A stretch of 64,000 nt of DNA from Candidatus Tisiphia endosymbiont of Nedyus quadrimaculatus (GCF_964059235.1 NZ_OZ060452.1:186001-250000); one strand, 5' to 3'. Positions 26,698 to 35,418 are shown, counted from the stretch's first letter. Numbers and translations are program-made. The notes: a model not told the origin generated them from the sequence alone.

Positions 26698-27795
26698 ATG
26701 ACATTAAAATGTGGTATTGTTGGCTTGCCAAATGTAGGAAAATCAACCCTATTTAATGCCTTAACTTCAAGTATTGCAGCAGAAGCGGCTAATTATTCTT
26801 TCTGCACTATAGAACCAAATTCTGCTATAGTACCAGTGCCGGATGTTAGGCTAAATGAGCTATCCATTATTGCTGGTTCTAGTAAAATTATTCCTACTTA
26901 CATAGAAGTTGTAGATATTGCAGGTTTGGTAAAAGGTGCTAGTAAAGGAGAGGGTTTGGGTAATAAATTCTTATCTCACATACGAGAAGTTGATGCTATT
27001 TTGCACGTACTACGTTGTTTTGAGGATATAGATGTTACTCACGTACATAATAAAATTGATCCAATATATGATGCTGAAATAATAGAAACAGAATTAATTT
27101 TAGCAGATCTTGAGTCGGTAGAGAAACGCTTAATAAATGCTGAGAAACGTTTAAAAACAGGTGATAAAACTTTAAAAGACCAAATAGAGTTATTAAAAGA
27201 AATTCAAGCAACTCTAACGGTAGGTAAACCGGTGCGTAGCATGATTGGGACTTATAGTAAAGAGGCTTTGGATCAATTACAATTATTAACTTCTAAGCCG
27301 GTTTTGTATGCTTGCAATGTACTGGAAAAAGATGCAGTTACTGGTAATAAATTTACGGAACTTGTAGCCAAAAAAGCAGGGGAAGAAAGTGCAAAACATG
27401 TTATTATTTCATCAAAAATTGAAGCGGATATTGCAATTTTAGAAAGTGAGGAAGAGAAATCTGAATTCTTAAATAGTATGGGTCTTGTAGAAACGGGTCT
27501 AAGTAAAATTATCAAAGAAATGTATAACTTATTAGACCTAAGAAGCTTTTTTACTGTAGGTCCAAAAGAAACACATGGTTGGACTTTTTGTAATGGTACG
27601 CTAGCCCCTCAAGCAGCCGGTATTATTCATACTGATTTTGAGAAAGGTTTTATTCGGGCTGAGGTTATTAGTTATGAGGATTATATAAATTTTAATGGTG
27701 AAGTGAAAGCTAAAGAAATGGGTAAAATGCGTTTAGAGGGCAAGGAGTATAAAATGCAGGATGGGGATGTGGTGCATTTTAGATTTAATGTTTAA
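26698..27795 (+). CDS. ychF: OBG-family ATPase YchF
   Basis: Universally conserved P-loop ATPase linked to ribosomes and oxidative stress. Seen: 365 aa, Walker A GLPNVGKST, EVVDIAGLVKGASKGEGLGNKFL, the NxxE motif in place of NKxD (ACNVLEKD) that explains ATP preference, a coiled-coil insertion (about 135-190), and the C-terminal TGS domain (LRSFFTVGPKETHGWTF to GDVVHFRF). Complete. Often found beside pth, as here. Confidence 0.95.
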   Translation: MTLKCGIVGLPNVGKSTLFNALTSSIAAEAANYSFCTIEPNSAIVPVPDVRLNELSIIAGSSKIIPTYIEVVDIAGLVKGASKGEGLGNKFLSHIREVDAILHVLRCFEDIDVTHVHNKIDPIYDAEIIETELILADLESVEKRLINAEKRLKTGDKTLKDQIELLKEIQATLTVGKPVRSMIGTYSKEALDQLQLLTSKPVLYACNVLEKDAVTGNKFTELVAKKAGEESAKHVIISSKIEADIAILESEEEKSEFLNSMGLVETGLSKIIKEMYNLLDLRSFFTVGPKETHGWTFCNGTLAPQAAGIIHTDFEKGFIRAEVISYEDYINFNGEVKAKEMGKMRLEGKEYKMQDGDVVHFRFNV

Positions 27796-27804
27796 ATAAG
27801 GGAT

Positions 27805-28473
27805 ATGAGAAAATTATACCATTATCCTATTTGTCCATTGTCACGGCAAGTTCGGGTGTATTTAAAAGAGCTAGATGTGCAGTTTACTATGGTTAAGGAG
27901 GATTATTGGCTTCGGGATAAGGAATTTTTGGGTTTAAATCAGGCGGGGACGACACCTGTCTTACAAGAGGCGTCCACTCTAATTATAGCAGGAATTTATC
28001 CCATCACTGAGTATTTACATGAAAAATATCCAAATTTTAATTTTATCGATGAAGATATTGATATTAGATGTGAAATTCGTAGGTTGCTCAGTTGGTTTAA
28101 TGAAAAATTTTACCGCGAAGTAACAAAAATTATTATCGATGAAAAAATAATAAGATCCTTCTGCCAATTAGGTGGTCCTAGAACTGATTTTCTTAGGGCA
28201 GCAAAAAATAATCTATCACATCATTTAAACTATATGTCAAATTTATTTGAAAAGCGTAGCTTTATTGCATCAAATTCTTTAAGTTGTGCAGATATAGCTG
28301 CTGCCTGTCATATATCGGTTCTAGATTATTTTGGCGAAATTAATTGGGACAAATGGCTGTCTATTCGTCATTGGTATGCAATCATAAAATCTAGGCCTAG
28401 CTTCCGCTCTTTATTACACGACCAAATACCAAGTTTTACTCCACCCGTTTGTTATGCTGATTTAGATTTTTAG
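27805..28473 (+). CDS. glutathione S-transferase family protein
   Basis: Probably a glutathione-dependent transferase or a related thiol protein. Seen: 222 aa, N-terminal thioredoxin-like part KLYHYPICPLSRQVRVYLKE with TTPVLQE and ITEYLHEKYP, and a C-terminal helical part with ADIAAACHISVLDYFGEI. Starts 9 bp after ychF. Substrate unknown. Confidence 0.85.
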   Translation: MRKLYHYPICPLSRQVRVYLKELDVQFTMVKEDYWLRDKEFLGLNQAGTTPVLQEASTLIIAGIYPITEYLHEKYPNFNFIDEDIDIRCEIRRLLSWFNEKFYREVTKIIIDEKIIRSFCQLGGPRTDFLRAAKNNLSHHLNYMSNLFEKRSFIASNSLSCADIAAACHISVLDYFGEINWDKWLSIRHWYAIIKSRPSFRSLLHDQIPSFTPPVCYADLDF

Positions 28474-28539
28474 TGGTTGCGATACAATTGCTTTTATGAT
28501 AGCTTCTAATAGTATAATAATCAAAATATAGAGGAGATT

Positions 28540-29193
28540 ATGAGTAAAGGTGACGATAATAATCCAAAAGTGGATTCTCCACCGTCTTATAAGGAAGCTA
28601 TAAAACCAAGTGTACCGTTTCATGATAAAGCTGTCGGTTTAAGTAATAGTGGTGTTGTTGGACCATTGGGAAATATAAACATAGCTTTAAATACAGTTGA
28701 AGAATATTTAAAACAGGTAGAAGAAAAACTAAAAGAAATTCCACAATTAAACGGATTAGATAAATTGCAAGGTGAAAAAACGCAAGAACTTTGGCAGGAT
28801 TTTAAAAAGGGCTTTGACAAAGTAAAACAAGAGGTAAAAGGTTATACTGACACTCTAGCTGGTTCTCCTATCAAAGCTTTTGCTGATGAGAGAAATGCTG
28901 AAAATTACGCAAAAAGTCCAATTGGACGCCTAGAAAAATTTGCCAAAGAGCAATTAAAGAAAGTTGAAAAAGTATTTGAAGGACCGACTAATGCAGTTAA
29001 AAACAATCCAATTTTAAATGCGGTAGGGAGTGTGATAAAATCTGCCTGTCATGCGGTTGTTACTATAGCTAAAGGTACTTTAAACAATGCGATAGCTACT
29101 GGAGAACTTGCCAAAAATGTTGTTAATCTAGGTGTAGCAATAAAAAATACCATTGTAGGAAAAGGAGCGAAACAAGCAACTATGGGTATTTAG
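28540..29193 (+). CDS. hypothetical protein with PPxY motif
   Basis: Function unknown. Seen: 217 aa, no signal peptide, a proline-rich N-terminus with PPSY at residues 14-17 (followed by KEA), a helical, lysine- and glutamate-rich middle (about 45-140) and a more hydrophobic, alanine/glycine-containing C-terminal third (about 150-205) that could be an amphipathic or membrane-interacting region. PPxY motifs bind WW domains of eukaryotic ubiquitin ligases, so a host-directed effector is a fair inference, not shown. Good ribosome binding site GAGGAG; a -10-like TATAAT lies about 40 bp upstream. Confidence 0.65.
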   Translation: MSKGDDNNPKVDSPPSYKEAIKPSVPFHDKAVGLSNSGVVGPLGNINIALNTVEEYLKQVEEKLKEIPQLNGLDKLQGEKTQELWQDFKKGFDKVKQEVKGYTDTLAGSPIKAFADERNAENYAKSPIGRLEKFAKEQLKKVEKVFEGPTNAVKNNPILNAVGSVIKSACHAVVTIAKGTLNNAIATGELAKNVVNLGVAIKNTIVGKGAKQATMGI

Positions 29194-29205
29194 TTTGACA
29201 ACACC

Positions 29206-30141
29206 CTATATCCCACTTGTATTGATATATTCATGGATTTTTAGTAAATCATACCAAGTGGTTTTTTTCTGCATTGGTTGTCTAAGCAAATAGGCGGGAT
29301 GGAAGATAGAAGTGGTTTGAATTGGTTTGCTAAGATACTGATTTGTGTATAAATAATATTCTTGTCTGATTTTACTTATACCAGCATTTTTGCCAAGTAA
29401 GCTGGTTGCCGCGACATTTCCTACTAAAACAATTAGTTTTGGGTTTATTAAAGCGATATGTTTCTCAACAAAAGGTCTGCAAATATCTATTTCTTCTTGC
29501 GTCGGTTGGCGGTTGGCTGGTGGTCGCCAAAATACAGTGTTAGTAATATAAGCGTTATGTTCTCTTGAAATATTAATAGAGGCTAATACATTATCGAGTA
29601 ACTTACCACTTTCACCGCAAAATGGTATTCCTTGTGCATCTTCGTTACTACCCGGTGCTTCCCCAATAAACATTATAGAACTTTGTGGATTTCCATCAGC
29701 AAATACGGTTTTATTGGCTAATTTCTTTAAATCACAACCGTTAAAATCCATTAGTAGTTTTTTTAGTTCTTCTAGGCTGCTAGCTGAGTCAGCCAAAGAT
29801 CTAGATAAAGAAATGGTGTCATTCTGTTTCTGTGCAGGATCTGGATTCCCGCCTGTGCGGAAATGACATGAAGGATTGGGGAAATGATTAGAAATGGATT
29901 GCTTCGTCGCCACTAAAGTGCCTTCTCGCAATGACGTGTGGGTAAAAGTACTGTCGTCATTGCGAGGAGGCGTAGCCGACGAAGCAATCCATATATGACA
30001 TGAAGGATTGCGGGAATGACGAGGAGTGCAGGGTATTTCTTGCTGATTAATAGTTGATTGTGATAAATAATAATCTATACCAATTGCTTGCAACCATTTT
30101 AGTTGGTTGATTTTTTGTGTAAAATGCGTCATTTTATTCAT
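29206..30141 (-). CDS. uracil-DNA glycosylase (family 4/5 type) carrying in-frame repeats
   Basis: Removes uracil from DNA. Seen: 311 aa; the glycosylase core runs from about residue 118 to the end with GCDLKKLANKTVFADGNPQ, FIGEAPGSNEDAQGIPFCGESGKLLDNVL, NTVFWRPPANRQP, IVLVGNVAATSLLG and FHPAYLLRQP. Only one cysteine of the usual FeS quartet region (GCDL) is visible, as is common in alphaproteobacterial members. Odd: residues about 38-106 are encoded by P-type and N-type repeats, and the sequence there is low in hydrophobic residues. The inserted lengths keep frame. The true N-terminal domain is residues 1-35. Confidence 0.85.
   Translation of the reverse strand: MNKMTHFTQKINQLKWLQAIGIDYYLSQSTINQQEIPCTPRHSRNPSCHIWIASSATPPRNDDSTFTHTSLREGTLVATKQSISNHFPNPSCHFRTGGNPDPAQKQNDTISLSRSLADSASSLEELKKLLMDFNGCDLKKLANKTVFADGNPQSSIMFIGEAPGSNEDAQGIPFCGESGKLLDNVLASINISREHNAYITNTVFWRPPANRQPTQEEIDICRPFVEKHIALINPKLIVLVGNVAATSLLGKNAGISKIRQEYYLYTNQYLSKPIQTTSIFHPAYLLRQPMQKKTTWYDLLKIHEYINTSGI
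29863..30010. repeat. N-type palindrome in coding sequence, flanked by a 16-bp direct repeat
   Basis: ATGACATGAAGGATTG occurs at 29863-29878 and 29995-30010 in the same orientation. Between them is an N-type palindrome (GGATTGCTTCGTCGCCAC ... GAAGCAATCC). One repeat plus the palindrome is 132 bp (44 codons), so the glycosylase frame is kept. Confidence 0.75.
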
Positions 30142-30162
30142 TTAAAAAATATTTCGTAGTAG

Positions 30163-31161
30163 ATGGAAGAATATAACGTACCAAAAAATTTAGATGGGTT
30201 TAGACTTGATAAGGCTTTGGTAAGTCTTATCAGTAAAACATCTAGAAGCCAAATTCAAAAGCTCATAAATGGCTTGCAAGTACAAGTTAATGGTTTGATT
30301 ATTTCTGATTCCGACTTTAAGGTCAAGGAGAATGATCTTATTTCAGTAGTTTTTAAAGATCCTGAGCCTTTAACAATGCAGGAAGCTGATATTAAACTTG
30401 ATATTTTCTATGAAGATTTAATGGTTATCAATAAAGCAGCTGGTATGACAGTACATCCTGGTAGTGGTAACCACCAAGACACTTTGGTAAATGCTTTATT
30501 ACACCATGCAAAATCTTTATCTAGCATAGGAGGGTTGGAAAGACCTGGTATAGTTCATCGTTTAGATAAAGATACATCAGGATTGATGGTTGTCGCCAAA
30601 AATAATTTTGCCCATCAACATCTTGCCAGTCAGATAGAAAGTCGTAATCTTATACGCAAATATAAAGCATTAGTTTGGGGTATTATAAATCCACAACAAG
30701 GAATTATTAGAAATAATATCGGAAGAAGCCGTTTGCTACGGCAGAGAATGACAATTTTAAAATTTGGTGGTAAAGAGGCAATTACTCATTATAAAACAGA
30801 AGAAATATTTTTTAATGGTCTAATCAGTATGTTAGAATGTAAACTTACTACCGGTCGAACTCATCAAATCAGAGTGCAGTTGAGTCATTTAAAACATTCT
30901 GTGGTAGGAGACCAAACTTATGGTAAGAATAGCAGGAAAGTTAGTTGTAGTTCTGATATAGTGCAACAAAAACTAGTAAATTTCAAACGACAAGCATTAC
31001 ATTCTTGGTATATAAGTTTTACCCACCCAGTGAGTGGTAAATTGTTAGAATTTCAATCACCTTTACCGCAGGATATTATGGAGATAATTATACAAGATGA
31101 ATATAAAAGAGTTATTAATTTATGGCTCTGTCCAAAAAACTGTGTAAATTCGAAAAAATAG
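30163..31161 (+). CDS. RluA-family rRNA pseudouridine synthase
   Basis: Isomerises uridines in 23S rRNA (RluC/RluD type). Seen: 332 aa, N-terminal S4 domain (LDGFRLDKALVSLISKTSRSQIQKLI), IINKAAGMTVHPG-like VINKAAGMTVHPGSGNH, the catalytic block ERPGIVHRLDKDTSGLMVVAK with its aspartate, and LTTGRTHQIRVQLSHLKHSVVGDQTYG. Odd: the last dozen codons (LCPKNCVNSKK) are IS256 sequence, because the IS256 inverted repeat begins at 31124. The core is intact, so function is probably kept. Confidence 0.92.
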   Translation: MEEYNVPKNLDGFRLDKALVSLISKTSRSQIQKLINGLQVQVNGLIISDSDFKVKENDLISVVFKDPEPLTMQEADIKLDIFYEDLMVINKAAGMTVHPGSGNHQDTLVNALLHHAKSLSSIGGLERPGIVHRLDKDTSGLMVVAKNNFAHQHLASQIESRNLIRKYKALVWGIINPQQGIIRNNIGRSRLLRQRMTILKFGGKEAITHYKTEEIFFNGLISMLECKLTTGRTHQIRVQLSHLKHSVVGDQTYGKNSRKVSCSSDIVQQKLVNFKRQALHSWYISFTHPVSGKLLEFQSPLPQDIMEIIIQDEYKRVINLWLCPKNCVNSKK

Positions 31162-32460
31162 GTCATTAAATTTTGTTAAGCCTATCCTCAAATTTAATCA
31201 TCAAATGAGCCATAGCTTCATTCCAGTTTGGAATGGGCATAGTCCATTTTTTGGTCATATAGTCAATTGTCAAATATAAACTTTTAAAAACAGCATTATC
31301 ATTAGGAAAAACCCGCTTATTATTTGTTACTTTACGCAATTGACTATTGACAGATTCAACTGAATTAGTTGTATAAATTACCTTTCTAATTGACTCAGGA
31401 TACCCTAGAAAAATCATTAGATTGTCCCAATTATTATACCATGATTTGGCAATTTGTGGATATTGTTTATTCCATTTTTCTTCAAAAGATACTAAAGCTA
31501 AATGGGCTTGTTCTTCCGTTACTGCAGTATATATCGGCTTTAAATCGCTAGACAGTTGCTTCCTATCTTTATACGACACATATTTTAAACTATTTCTAAT
31601 CTGATGTACAATACACAATTGATGTTCTGTTTTTGGATAAACTGCTTCTATTGCCTCAGACATATCAGTAAGATTATCGCTACAGGCAATCAGTATATCT
31701 TTTAGCCCTCTATTTTTCATTTCGGTAAAATTACCGAGCCAAAATTTTGCCCCTTCATTTTCACTGATCCATAATCCCAATATATCTTTTTTACCAGATA
31801 AATCAATTCCTAATGCAACATATACTGCCTTATTGATTATCCTTTTATCTTGCCTGACTTTTACTACTAAACAATCAAAAAATACTATCGGATATATCTC
31901 TTCTAATGGTCGACTCTGCCAAGCTTTAACCTCATCCATTACATCATCAGTAATTTGGCTGATTAAGCCTTCACTTATTTCAACACTGTATAACTCCTGT
32001 AACTGAATCTTAATATCAGATATACTCATGCCTTTAGCATATAATGATAGTACTTTATCGTCAAAACCATCAAAACGTTTCTGGCGTTTTGGTAGTATTG
32101 CGGGTTCAAAGGTATTATGCCTATCCCTTGGTACTTCTATTTCTACAGCTCCATGTTCGGAGATCAGTTTTTTGCTAGTTATACCATTACGAGCATTATC
32201 ATTATCTGCACGACTGTATTTATCATAGCCTAGATGATTATTCATTTCTGACTGCAGTGCCTTCTCTATTAAACGTTTGGTCAATTCTTTTAATAAACCT
32301 CCTTCTTTCAGTATTGTACTTACATCTGTATCATTATCTATTAATAAATCTACTGCTTGCTTTATTGATTCATTAGTTTTTTTATTCATGTAATTTCCTT
32401 TTTTGTTATACTTTTATATATAACCTATTTCGAAATTTACACAGTTTTTTGGACAGAGCC
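31124..32460 (-). mobile_element. IS256-family element, copy 2 (inverted)
   Basis: 1337 bp, same inverted repeats as copy 1 (GGCTCTGTCCAAAAAACTGT). It joins the end of the pseudouridine synthase gene to an IS21 fragment. Flanks TAATTTAT and TATCTTTC share no direct repeat. With copy 1 it forms a large inverted repeat around 21491-31123. Confidence 0.92.
31166..32389 (-). CDS. IS256-family transposase (mutator type)
   Basis: Second full-length copy of the transposase, 407 aa, one residue different from the copy at 20225-21448. All catalytic blocks are present (FFDCLVV, CSDNLTDM, TTNSVESVNS). Both copies appear able to produce protein. Confidence 0.95.
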   Translation of the reverse strand: MNKKTNESIKQAVDLLIDNDTDVSTILKEGGLLKELTKRLIEKALQSEMNNHLGYDKYSRADNDNARNGITSKKLISEHGAVEIEVPRDRHNTFEPAILPKRQKRFDGFDDKVLSLYAKGMSISDIKIQLQELYSVEISEGLISQITDDVMDEVKAWQSRPLEEIYPIVFFDCLVVKVRQDKRIINKAVYVALGIDLSGKKDILGLWISENEGAKFWLGNFTEMKNRGLKDILIACSDNLTDMSEAIEAVYPKTEHQLCIVHQIRNSLKYVSYKDRKQLSSDLKPIYTAVTEEQAHLALVSFEEKWNKQYPQIAKSWYNNWDNLMIFLGYPESIRKVIYTTNSVESVNSQLRKVTNNKRVFPNDNAVFKSLYLTIDYMTKKWTMPIPNWNEAMAHLMIKFEDRLNKI

Positions 32461-32714
32461 TATCTTTCATCTATTATCTAAAATACATTCCAACACTTCA
32501 ATTATTATTACTACTAATCTTATATTCTCAGAATGGTCACAAATATTTGGTTGTAATAAAATGACTTCAGCGCTACTTGATAGAGTTTGTCATAATTGTG
32601 ATATCATTGAAACGGGAAATGAAAGTTATCGTATGAAAAAAAAACAATAGTTCTAGACTTATGTGGGTCATTTTTCAACGCTCTTCCTGGGTCATTTTTC
32701 AACGCTTATTGACA
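32461..32714 (+). mobile_element. IS21-family element, right-end remnant
   Basis: Consists of the 3' end of istB followed by two copies of GGGTCATTTTTCAACGC (around 32675 and 32690) and the terminal TTGACA at 32714. Repeated subterminal sites and a TGTCAATAAGCG end are typical of IS21-type elements. istA and most of istB are absent; IS256 copy 2 borders the left side. Confidence 0.7.
32462..32650 (+). pseudogene. istB: istB C-terminal fragment
   Basis: 63 codons open at the left because IS256 borders it. The frame reads LLSKIHSNTSIIITTNLIFS, then EWSQIFGCNKMTSALLDRVC and ends YRMKKKQ. This is the C-terminus of the IS21 helper ATPase: IITTNL is sensor 1, and ALLDR-x-x-H is the sensor 2 area. 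Non-functional. Confidence 0.8.
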
Positions 32715-32809
32715 CGCCACTCAGGTGGGATAAAATTACCCACAAAATTGTAAAAAATGATATCAGGATTCTCTACAAGACTGTTAGGAGAAGTTAATAT
32801 TTGTGTCAT
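32699..32809 (-). pseudogene. gene truncated by IS21 insertion
   Basis: Starts at ATG 32809 after a very strong site (AGGGGGAGG, 4-12 nt upstream). Reads MTQILTSPNSLVENPDIIFY, then NFVGNFIPPEWR; at the IS21 end it continues as VNKR and stops. So 32 codons of an unknown gene remain. The upstream region has repeated sites TATGCAACTTT, and tRNA-Arg is next to it. I do not recognise the protein; a plasmid- or phage-related function is possible. Confidence 0.5.
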
Positions 32810-32878
32810 ATTCCCTCCCCCTGAAAATTAGTTAGAGAGAAAATTTGTCTAATATTTTTGCGACTATAAATTGGTTGC

Positions 32879-32903
32879 AAAGTTGCATAAAAGTTGCATA
32901 AAA
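32879..32903. promoter_or_regulatory. tandem AAAGTTGCAT repeats, operator-like
   Basis: AAAGTTGCATAAAAGTTGCA with a further GGTTGCAA just left: two exact and one partial copy of AAGTTGCA, spaced 10-11 bp, about 70-95 bp upstream of the truncated gene. Such phased repeats suggest a binding site for a regulator or initiator. Confidence 0.35.
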
Positions 32904-32949
32904 TCGCCTGACTACAATTAGGAATCCCCCTGAAACCCTGATAAGTATT

Positions 32950-33026
32950 TGGCGAAACCGGGGGGATTCGAACCTCCGACCTAGCGATTAGGAATCGCTT
33001 GCTCTATCCTGCTGAGCTACGGCTTC
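32950..33026 (-). tRNA. tRNA-Arg (CCT)
   Basis: Cloverleaf on the minus strand: acceptor GAAGCCG with CGGTTTC, D arm GCTC...GAGC, anticodon stem AGCGA/TCGCT with loop TTCCTAA (anticodon CCT), T arm GGAGG TTCGAAT CCCCC, discriminator G and an encoded CCA. Confidence 0.92.
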
Positions 33027-33055
33027 TTTTTTACTGCTTTTGAAGATTAATCATT

Positions 33056-33200
33056 AGACCTCTTGCATAATTCTACTTCTGCTGATAATTTGGGCGTCGG
33101 GGACTAGACTCGAATCCGTAACGGAACTAGAGTACGCTGCGGATCGAGATTCCGGCTCTCCTACAAATTCCTGAGCTAGAGCGAATTCTACAAGAGGTCT
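33056..33200. repeat. F-type element
   Basis: Ends AGACCTCTTGCATAATTCTA and GAATTCTACAAGAGGTCT are inverted repeats; the sequence ATT is present on both sides (3-bp direct repeat). The inside has no gene; it has a tRNA-like stretch (see rejected items). One end recurs at 38770-38841 before the MerR gene. Confidence 0.65.
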
Positions 33201-33215
33201 ATTATAGCAAGATTT

Positions 33216-34058
33216 TCAACAGTTGCAAGCGTGTGACACAAAATCAAAAGGATTGACATGTTTATTATTGAGCCAAATTTCAAAATGTAAATGTTCCCCG
33301 GTACTATTGCCACTATTCCCTTGCAGCCCAATCATTTGACCTTTTGTAACCATATCTCCTGCTTTTACATGTATTTTTTTCAAGTGAGCATATTTGGTAA
33401 TAAATTTATTTGAATGTTTTATTTCTATCAAATTTCCATAAGCACGTTCTCGCCTGATGGTAGTAATTATTCCATCAGCAGAGGCATAAATAGGAGCACT
33501 ACTATAGGCTTTTAAGTCTGTCCCACAATGGAATTTCTTTTGTTTTTTCCTAGGGTGTTTGCGTACGCCATAATGACTGGTAATCTTTACGTTATATTGT
33601 GGTAACATTATAGGAATAGTAGTAGTTAGCTTATCTAATTGTGCTAGCTCATTAATATTATGGGAACTATTTTTATTACTAGCTTTTTGAACAAGTCGTA
33701 ATTCTTCTTGAGATAAGAACTTATACTTACAATTTAATTTTAGTAGTAAGTCCTTAATCTTGGTTGACCTGATCATTGCTTGGTTATTAATATTCTCAGC
33801 ACAGCTGGCTTTAAACTTTTGTAAAAAAGCCTTATTATATTGGCTATCATTAATAACAAGACCAAAATCTTTTGCATAGATGCAGTTATTTTTACTTAGT
33901 GCTGCTAAATTATATTGTATAATTAAAGTGCCGTGATTTAGTTTATGATCTTTTTGTAATTGCTGAGCGGTAACAGTTAAAAGCGTCTTATTGGTAGATG
34001 AGGAGCTACATCCTTGTAATAATAGTATAGTTAACAACAATATACAAAATTTAAGCAT
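33216..34058 (-). CDS. M23 peptidase lipoprotein
   Basis: Probably a peptidoglycan endopeptidase or amidase activator anchored as a lipoprotein. Seen: 280 aa, lipobox LLQGC (cysteine at about 17), helical middle, and an M23 domain at about 150-275 with TSHYGVRKHP, KFHCGTDLKAYSSAPIYASADG (zinc-binding H and D kept), YAHLKKIHVKAGDMVTKGQMIG and EHLHFEIW. All zinc ligands remain. Follows the APC transporter gene by one base. Confidence 0.88.
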   Translation of the reverse strand: MLKFCILLLTILLLQGCSSSSTNKTLLTVTAQQLQKDHKLNHGTLIIQYNLAALSKNNCIYAKDFGLVINDSQYNKAFLQKFKASCAENINNQAMIRSTKIKDLLLKLNCKYKFLSQEELRLVQKASNKNSSHNINELAQLDKLTTTIPIMLPQYNVKITSHYGVRKHPRKKQKKFHCGTDLKAYSSAPIYASADGIITTIRRERAYGNLIEIKHSNKFITKYAHLKKIHVKAGDMVTKGQMIGLQGNSGNSTGEHLHFEIWLNNKHVNPFDFVSHACNC

Positions 34059-35336
34059 TTATTGCCTTTTATACCAAAGAAAATAAACCGGTACTCCGCT
34101 TAATATAAATGAGATAGCTGGTATTATGACCTTTAATGGTGTCTCACAAATGATCCATAGGCAAAAAGCAATTGATCCGAAGGCAATTAACCATTTATAT
34201 AGTGAAGATTCTTCTAACTTTGCTAGTAGTAATTTTAAAAAAGCTACACTACAGGCTAGATATACAAATAAAAAACAAGTAACTGAAAAATTAATTATTT
34301 CGGTAACTTGTTCTGACAAATCTTCATTTGTTGTACTAATCAATAATAATAATATTCCAATGCAACTTACAACCAAACTCCAAATTGGAGCTCCATTTTT
34401 ATTTTTCTTAGCAAAAAAAGATGGCATTAAACCGTCTTGTGCTAATCCTAAAGCAATTTGTCCGCTGATTAATACCCAAGCATTTAACGTGCCAATGCAA
34501 ATAATTGAAGCAATCAAAGAAATAAGTAGATGCCACTGACCGCCAAAAATTATTTGAGTAGCATCTACATAAGGGGCGTTAGAATGTATCAAATCTTCTC
34601 GTGGAACTAAACCAATTATTCCAATACTATTAATAAGATATAAAATAGCCACACATAGTGTACCTATTACTATTGCTCTTGGTATTGTTTTTGATGGGTT
34701 AATTACTGAACCAGCTTGAGCAGTTGCTGACTCTACACCAATAAATCCCCAAAATGTCAGTAACGTTACTTCACCAAGAATTTGAGAAAAAGTTAAATTA
34801 GTTGTTCTCTTATCCATAACAAAATTATTACTATCAAACTGATATAATGCTATAACTGGTATTATTATTAATGGAATAAATTTTAACATTGCTAGTATAA
34901 ATTCAGCACGCCCCGCTACTCCTATACCTTTAAAGTTTAGTAACATAACAGCAAATAACAATAATATTTGCAGAATTAAGCATATAAAACTATTACACAC
35001 ACCAATTAAAGGTGTTAAATATGTAACAGCTGCAATAACTACTACAGCTGTACTAACCCATGAAATAACCCAATAAGTCCAGCCAGTAAAGAATGCTACA
35101 TCATTGCCAAATGCCTGCTTTAAATAAACATGAGGTCCACCTGTTTGTGGAAATCGTGCACAAAGTATGCCAAATAAAAGTGCTATTATTATGGCACCAC
35201 AGGAAGATACTATCCATCCAACTAAACTAAAAATACCAAAGGGGGCTAAACCTGCTGGTAATATCAAAATAGCAGTGCCAAGTTGGCTACCAATAACTAA
35301 ACCCAAAACTGACCAAAAACCAATCTTTTGTGACAT
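34059..35336 (-). CDS. APC-family amino acid permease
   Basis: Transports amino acids, probably by exchange with a host-supplied substrate. Seen: 425 aa, twelve membrane segments, N-terminal GLVIGSQLGTAILILPAG (unwound TM1 substrate site), GGPHVYLKQAFGNDVAFFTGW, and TLLTFWGFIGVESATAQAGSVINPSKTIPRA (TM6 region and the following loop). Related to the arginine/ornithine and lysine transporters. Substrate cannot be told from sequence. Confidence 0.85.
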   Translation of the reverse strand: MSQKIGFWSVLGLVIGSQLGTAILILPAGLAPFGIFSLVGWIVSSCGAIIIALLFGILCARFPQTGGPHVYLKQAFGNDVAFFTGWTYWVISWVSTAVVVIAAVTYLTPLIGVCNSFICLILQILLLFAVMLLNFKGIGVAGRAEFILAMLKFIPLIIIPVIALYQFDSNNFVMDKRTTNLTFSQILGEVTLLTFWGFIGVESATAQAGSVINPSKTIPRAIVIGTLCVAILYLINSIGIIGLVPREDLIHSNAPYVDATQIIFGGQWHLLISLIASIICIGTLNAWVLISGQIALGLAQDGLMPSFFAKKNKNGAPIWSLVVSCIGILLLLISTTNEDLSEQVTEIINFSVTCFLFVYLACSVAFLKLLLAKLEESSLYKWLIAFGSIAFCLWIICETPLKVIIPAISFILSGVPVYFLWYKRQ

Positions 35337-35380
35337 ATAATCCTTAAGATGTAATAATCATAAACTTTACATAAAAAAAT

Positions 35381-35418
35381 AAAAACTTGAAAACTGATTT
35401 ATCAATTTTCAAGTTTTT
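35381..35418 (-). terminator. intrinsic terminator hairpin
   Basis: AAAAACTTGAAAA / TTTTCAAGTTTTT, 13-bp arms with a short loop and T tracts on both strands. Downstream of tRNA-Glu on the minus strand, upstream of the APC gene. Confidence 0.6.

Noticed and set aside
33090-33185. tRNA-like sequence inside the F element
   Set aside because: The minus strand has GCTCAG and GGATTCGAGTC stretches, but I could not pair an acceptor stem or a normal anticodon arm. Possibly a tRNA-derived filler.
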